This document shows positions 60,857 through 64,000 of a stretch of DNA of 64,000 nucleotides, piece after piece. This DNA comes from Pyrinomonadaceae bacterium (GTDB lineage: Bacteria; Acidobacteriota; Blastocatellia; Pyrinomonadales; Pyrinomonadaceae), in assembly GCA_019694355.1 (NCBI GenBank), contig JAIBCB010000004.1, positions 124,001 to 188,000 of the forward strand, written 5' to 3'. The stretch's first letter is position 1; every line of letters begins with the position of its first letter. The position numbers and the translations under genes are program-made. A model generated the notes under the pieces. The model ran no database searches and was not told the DNA's origin. It saw nothing but the letters and a program-made list of their open reading frames with translations.

Positions 60857-62348
60857 TTCCTACAACCCCGATGTCCTTAGCTGTTTGGCGAATTTGAGCA
60901 GCGACGAAGTATTTACGCCGCCGGCGTTGGCGAATGAGATGCTCGATCTGCTTCCGGCGGAGCTTTGGTCAAATAAAGACGCCAGGTTTCTCGATCCGGT
61001 GTGTAAATCGGGTGTTTTTCTTCGCGAGATCGCAAAACGATTATTGAAAGGGCTTGAAAATGAGATTCCCGATCTGCAAAAGCGGATCGATCATATTTTT
61101 CATAACCAGCTTTTCGGTATTGCGATCACCGAATTGACCGGAATGCTTTCGCGGCGTTCTCTCTATTGCTCAAAAAAGGCCGACGGCGAATATTCGATCA
61201 GCAGATTTGATACCGACCAAGGGAATATAATTTTTGAGCGGACTGACCATAGATGGAAAAACAAAAAGTGTGAATTCTGCGGAGCAAGCCAGGGCGAATA
61301 CGACCGAAGCGAAGACCTCGAAACCCACGCCTATCAGCTCATTCACACCAACGAGCCGGAGAAGATATTCAATATGAAGTTCGATGTAATTATTGGAAAC
61401 CCGCCGTACCAGCTCAACGATGGTGGTGGCACGGGTTCGAGCGCAAGACCGATTTACCATTCGTTTGTTCAACAGGCAAAGAAACTGAATCCGCGATATC
61501 TTTCCATGATTCTTCCTGCTCGTTGGTATTCTGGTGGCAAAGGTCTTGATGAATTCCGCATGGAGATGCTGAAGGACCGGAGAATCCGAAACTTGACCGA
61601 CTACGCTGATTCAAGGGAATGTTTCCCAGGGGTCGATATAGCGGGTGGAGTGTGTTTCTTTCTTTGGAATCGTGACCAAGAGGGTATTTGCCGAGTTACA
61701 ACCGTCCGGAAAAGCGACCAAGATGTTTCCGAGCGATACCTGAATGAGTTTGATAGTTTTATCCGAGATAACCTCGCCCTGAAGATAATAAAGAAGGTCG
61801 TCGCCGTTGAGCCGTCATCGCTAGAGTCTGTTGTTTCGAGCAGGATGCCGTTTGGCCTGACTTCAAATATTAAGTTCGACCCATCCGGTGATCTTGACGT
61901 TATATCTAGCTCAGGGACCGGTCGGATCGCGCACGAGAAGGTTTCTGCTGGCTTTGATCTAATAGACAACTGGAAGGTCCTGCTTTCTAAGGCCTCGAAT
62001 GATCATGGCGGCCAGCCAGACAGGGCTGGTAAGAGAAGGATATTCTCGCGTATTGAAGTGATTCCTCCCAGAACAGTATGTTCCGAGTCCTACTTGGTCG
62101 TTGGAAAATACGGGACTAGGGAAGAAGCCGAGAACATGGCGGCTTATCTGAAAACGCAGTTTTGTAGATTTCTTGTTTCGACGATATTGCTCACACAGAA
62201 CATTACACGAGGTAAGTTTGCATTTGTGCCGCGTCTTTCAATGACGGTGCGATGGACGGACGCGAAATTGTTCCGCAAGTTCGGACTTGACGGCGAGGAG
62301 ATCGACTTCGTCAATCAACTGATTAGGCCAATAGACTCAGAATCTTAA
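60843..62348 (+). CDS. Eco57I-like N6-adenine DNA methyltransferase
   Basis: The 501-residue protein has a motif I-like FLDPVCKSGVFLREIAKRL (residue about 50) and the catalytic motif IV FDVIIGNPPYQLNDGGGTG (residue about 185), followed by SARPIYHSFVQQAKKL and MILPARWYSGGKGLDEFRME, as in Eco57I-type methylases. A CEFCGASQGEYDR cluster may bind zinc. The C-terminal half probably recognises DNA. It follows the small subunit with a 14-bp overlap. The small genes and a decayed restriction gene downstream complete the locus. Confidence 0.9.
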   Translation: MLLNSSYNPDVLSCLANLSSDEVFTPPALANEMLDLLPAELWSNKDARFLDPVCKSGVFLREIAKRLLKGLENEIPDLQKRIDHIFHNQLFGIAITELTGMLSRRSLYCSKKADGEYSISRFDTDQGNIIFERTDHRWKNKKCEFCGASQGEYDRSEDLETHAYQLIHTNEPEKIFNMKFDVIIGNPPYQLNDGGGTGSSARPIYHSFVQQAKKLNPRYLSMILPARWYSGGKGLDEFRMEMLKDRRIRNLTDYADSRECFPGVDIAGGVCFFLWNRDQEGICRVTTVRKSDQDVSERYLNEFDSFIRDNLALKIIKKVVAVEPSSLESVVSSRMPFGLTSNIKFDPSGDLDVISSSGTGRIAHEKVSAGFDLIDNWKVLLSKASNDHGGQPDRAGKRRIFSRIEVIPPRTVCSESYLVVGKYGTREEAENMAAYLKTQFCRFLVSTILLTQNITRGKFAFVPRLSMTVRWTDAKLFRKFGLDGEEIDFVNQLIRPIDSES

Positions 62349-62372
62349 ATTTGGAAGAGAAGGAGAGGATTG

Positions 62373-62747
62373 ATGTATCGGGAAACATTTGGGACAAAGA
62401 AACAAATTCAGTTTGAATCGCCTGAGGACTATTACGAATTCATCGGCTTTCTGGCCAAGGGAGATGGAACAACAAAGATAACGTGGGAACCGAACCACGA
62501 ATCGGGAGCGTGGGGCGAAGAAGGGAGAGTTCATTTTTACATTGATCATCCAGCGGAACTGAAGGCTCATCTCTTGCATACCGCAGGTACTGGTACAGTC
62601 ATCTCACGGGTCAATTGTAATGAGTTCGTCGAGAATATAGTTACGAACCACAGCTTTGAGCCTGACGACACCCAGGACTCAACGGCAATACGGAAAACAA
62701 TTCCGAACAAATATTTGGATGACTTCGATCGCGGGCTGGCTATCTAA
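62373..62747 (+). CDS. Hypothetical protein in the methylase operon (124 aa)
   Basis: The 124-residue protein (MYRETFGTKKQIQFESPEDY) has no recognised motif. The sequence looks beta-rich with VHFYIDHPAELKAHLL near residue 54. It has an AGGAGAGG SD and lies 24 bp after the methylase. It is probably in the same transcription unit. A TTG one codon before the ATG is an alternative start. Confidence 0.65.
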   Translation: MYRETFGTKKQIQFESPEDYYEFIGFLAKGDGTTKITWEPNHESGAWGEEGRVHFYIDHPAELKAHLLHTAGTGTVISRVNCNEFVENIVTNHSFEPDDTQDSTAIRKTIPNKYLDDFDRGLAI

Positions 62748-62756
62748 GGTTGAGAT

Positions 62757-63122
62757 ATGACAAAACGCGAAGTAGAAAAAGCATTAAAAGAAATCGTTCA
62801 CAATTCCGGACTTGAAATCGGAGAGGTGCGGCGCATTTTTTGGAAGGTTGTTGTTGATTTCGAAAAAGAAACCGGCTGGGATGAACGCAACAAGGGGCAG
62901 GCGTGGACAGATGCGGAACTGCGAGTCGTCCTGTCGGACGCGCCGACTCAGGAGAACTGCGTGAAACACGCCCAAGCCTTCGGACGCGGTTACGGCTCTA
63001 TCGAACAAATATATCGCTGGGCGGCGACCGACAGCGTAACGATCAAAGCAAAGGGCCGCGATACTGATTCGTTCACACAGCAAATAAAACGCGTCGCAAA
63101 AGAACTTGGCTGGCGGGCGTGA
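62757..63122 (+). CDS. Hypothetical protein with possible helix-turn-helix (121 aa)
   Basis: The 121-residue protein contains QAWTDAELRVVLSDAPTQEN followed by GRGYGSIEQIYRWAATD, which looks like a three-helix DNA-binding (Myb/HTH-like) segment. It starts 9 bp after the previous gene and precedes the restriction-gene remnant by 9 bp. Function unknown; a regulator or DNA-binding accessory of the methylation system is possible. Confidence 0.6.
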   Translation: MTKREVEKALKEIVHNSGLEIGEVRRIFWKVVVDFEKETGWDERNKGQAWTDAELRVVLSDAPTQENCVKHAQAFGRGYGSIEQIYRWAATDSVTIKAKGRDTDSFTQQIKRVAKELGWRA

Positions 63123-63131
63123 CCGTAATAG

Positions 63132-63371
63132 ATGAAACCTGACTTTTTCCCTACAAAATCTGAAGCAACTCCAACGATCTACGCGTATTCTCACAGCCCA
63201 TCAGAATTATGTCGGCCTTCGAAAGGTTGGCTATACAACGGGCGATGCAAAAAAGCGCGTTGCGTAGCAATATATGACAAAGCGGCCGGGCATGAAATTC
63301 AATGGCAAACCGTTGCAGGTCGTAAGGCTTTGAAATTGAGTTGTTCGGGTTTTCCGAATAACTGCCGTTAA
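63132..63371 (+). pseudogene. Remnant of a restriction-helicase N-terminus (GIY-YIG/T5orf172-like)
   Basis: Frame 1 from the ATG at 63132 reads MKPDFFPTKSEATPTIYAYS. The next part continues one frame over (63196 on) as AHQNYVGLRKVGYTTGDAKK and RVA, then TAG (63265), then QYMTKRPG. The joined text, PTIYAY ... GLRKVGYTTGDAKKRVA-QY-TKRPG, matches the N-terminal GIY-YIG-like domain of large restriction DEAD-box proteins found with Eco57I-like methylases. Only about 60 codons remain, with a frameshift and a stop, so the nuclease-helicase is lost. Confidence 0.65.
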
Positions 63372-63382
63372 CAAGAAAGAAT

Positions 63383-64000
63383 ATGGCAAAACGAACCTTG
63401 ATGGTAAATGGGATAGAGATAAACGTCACCAGTGTTAACGACGAAGACTTTATTTCGCTTACCGATATGCTCAAAGCTAAAGACGGTGAGTTTTTTATCT
63501 CCGATTGGCTTCGCAACCGAAACACCGTCGAGTATCTTGGAATTTGGGAGAGCATTCATAACCCGGATTTTAATTATGGCGAATTCGCCGTAATTAAGAG
63601 TCAGGCCGGCCTGAACAGCTATAAGATCAGTGTCAAAGAATGGGTAGAAAGAACTCGTGCTGTAGGCATAAAGGCAACCGCCGGACGCTACGGCGGAACC
63701 TATGCCCACAAGGATATTGCCTTTGAATTCGGAATGTGGATATCTGCCGAATTCAAGATTTACCTTATAAAAGAATTTCAACGCCTTAAGGAACAAGAAC
63801 AGAAACAGCTAGGATGGGATGTAAAACGGAACCTTGCCGCTATCAACTACAGAATTCACACGGACGCAATAAAACAAATACTCGTCCCTGCTGCACTCAC
63901 CAGGAAACAAATCTCTTTTATTTACGCAAATGAAGCCGATGTTCTGAATATGGCGCTTTTCGGCATGACCGCAAAGGATTGGCGCGATAAGAACCCGGGC
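63383..64000 (+). CDS. KilA-N domain protein, cut by the window edge
   Basis: Translation from the ATG at 63383 stays open for 206 codons to the right edge. It shows a KilA-N DNA-binding domain: DFISLTDMLKAKDGEFFISD, WLRNRNTVEYLGIWESIHN, SVKEWVERTRAVGIKATAGR, GGTYAHKDIAFEFGMWISAE and FKIYLIKEFQRLKEQEQ. KilA-N proteins are frequent in phages and mobile DNA, suggesting that the locus was horizontally acquired. The frame that opens on the opposite strand is only its shadow. Confidence 0.85.
   Translation, partial: MAKRTLMVNGIEINVTSVNDEDFISLTDMLKAKDGEFFISDWLRNRNTVEYLGIWESIHNPDFNYGEFAVIKSQAGLNSYKISVKEWVERTRAVGIKATAGRYGGTYAHKDIAFEFGMWISAEFKIYLIKEFQRLKEQEQKQLGWDVKRNLAAINYRIHTDAIKQILVPAALTRKQISFIYANEADVLNMALFGMTAKDWRDKNPG

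Noticed and set aside
63368..63796. 142-codon minus-strand frame
   Set aside because: The plus strand here encodes a clear KilA-N domain in an open frame to the window edge.

Overview
The window is a chromosomal segment of a moderately GC-rich Gram-negative-type bacterium. Many secreted proteins carry Sec signal peptides or lipoboxes. Several families are typical of Acidobacteriota: an N-terminally anchored FG-GAP protein next to an RHS protein, YCF48-type propellers, sigma/anti-sigma/DUF4097-like modules and DUF58-MoxR. I infer class Blastocatellia (Pyrinomonadales-like). This is family-level pattern recognition, not a database result.

Layout. 1-4.7 kb: a 5' part of an RHS-repeat gene, an FG-GAP gene, a repeat-bearing gap and tRNA-Val(CAC). 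4.7-10.5 kb: a prepilin, MoxR-DUF58, and a sigma / anti-sigma / adhesin-like module. 10.5-20.5 kb: SbcC-like ATPase, RNase H, a 14-repeat propeller, prmA-era-secreted protein, and an RsbW/RsbV-type switch. 20.6-28.5 kb: aroA-aroK, BON lipoprotein and LysM protein, nadB, acyl-CoA ligase, cytochrome c and a TIGR01777 epimerase. 28.5-29.6 kb and 56.7-57.65 kb: two gene-free repeat islands that match each other in inverted, collinear order. Between them (29.6-56.6 kb) lie msrA, a nearly complete kynurenine (tryptophan) catabolic set, a broken brnT/brnA toxin-antitoxin pair, a REP-flanked Y1 transposase, a zinc-ribbon / degenerate M48 / acidic-repeat gene trio, and dcd. 57.6-60 kb: a second sigma / anti-sigma / DUF4097-like module. 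60.2-64 kb: an Eco57I-like adenine methylation system whose restriction gene appears reduced to a frameshifted remnant, followed by a KilA-N gene cut by the window edge.

How the genes work together. KynB, Kmo, KynU, 3-hydroxyanthranilate dioxygenase, ACMS decarboxylase, the muconic-semialdehyde dehydrogenase and the RidA-like deaminase would take N-formylkynurenine to the 2-aminomuconate stage and beyond. Tryptophan dioxygenase is not seen here. A PLP-homeostasis gene sits inside the kynU-kmo run. NadB indicates that the aspartate route to NAD is also present.

Most notable signals: a possible phase-variable promoter (T8G8 spacer) for a Cys-rich secreted protein; inverted repeat islands that could flip the 27-kb kynurenine segment; a four-copy structured intergenic repeat; a stop codon placed four codons after the coupled start of the propeller gene; an M48-like protein with the first zinc histidine replaced; and the decayed restriction gene beside intact methylase genes.
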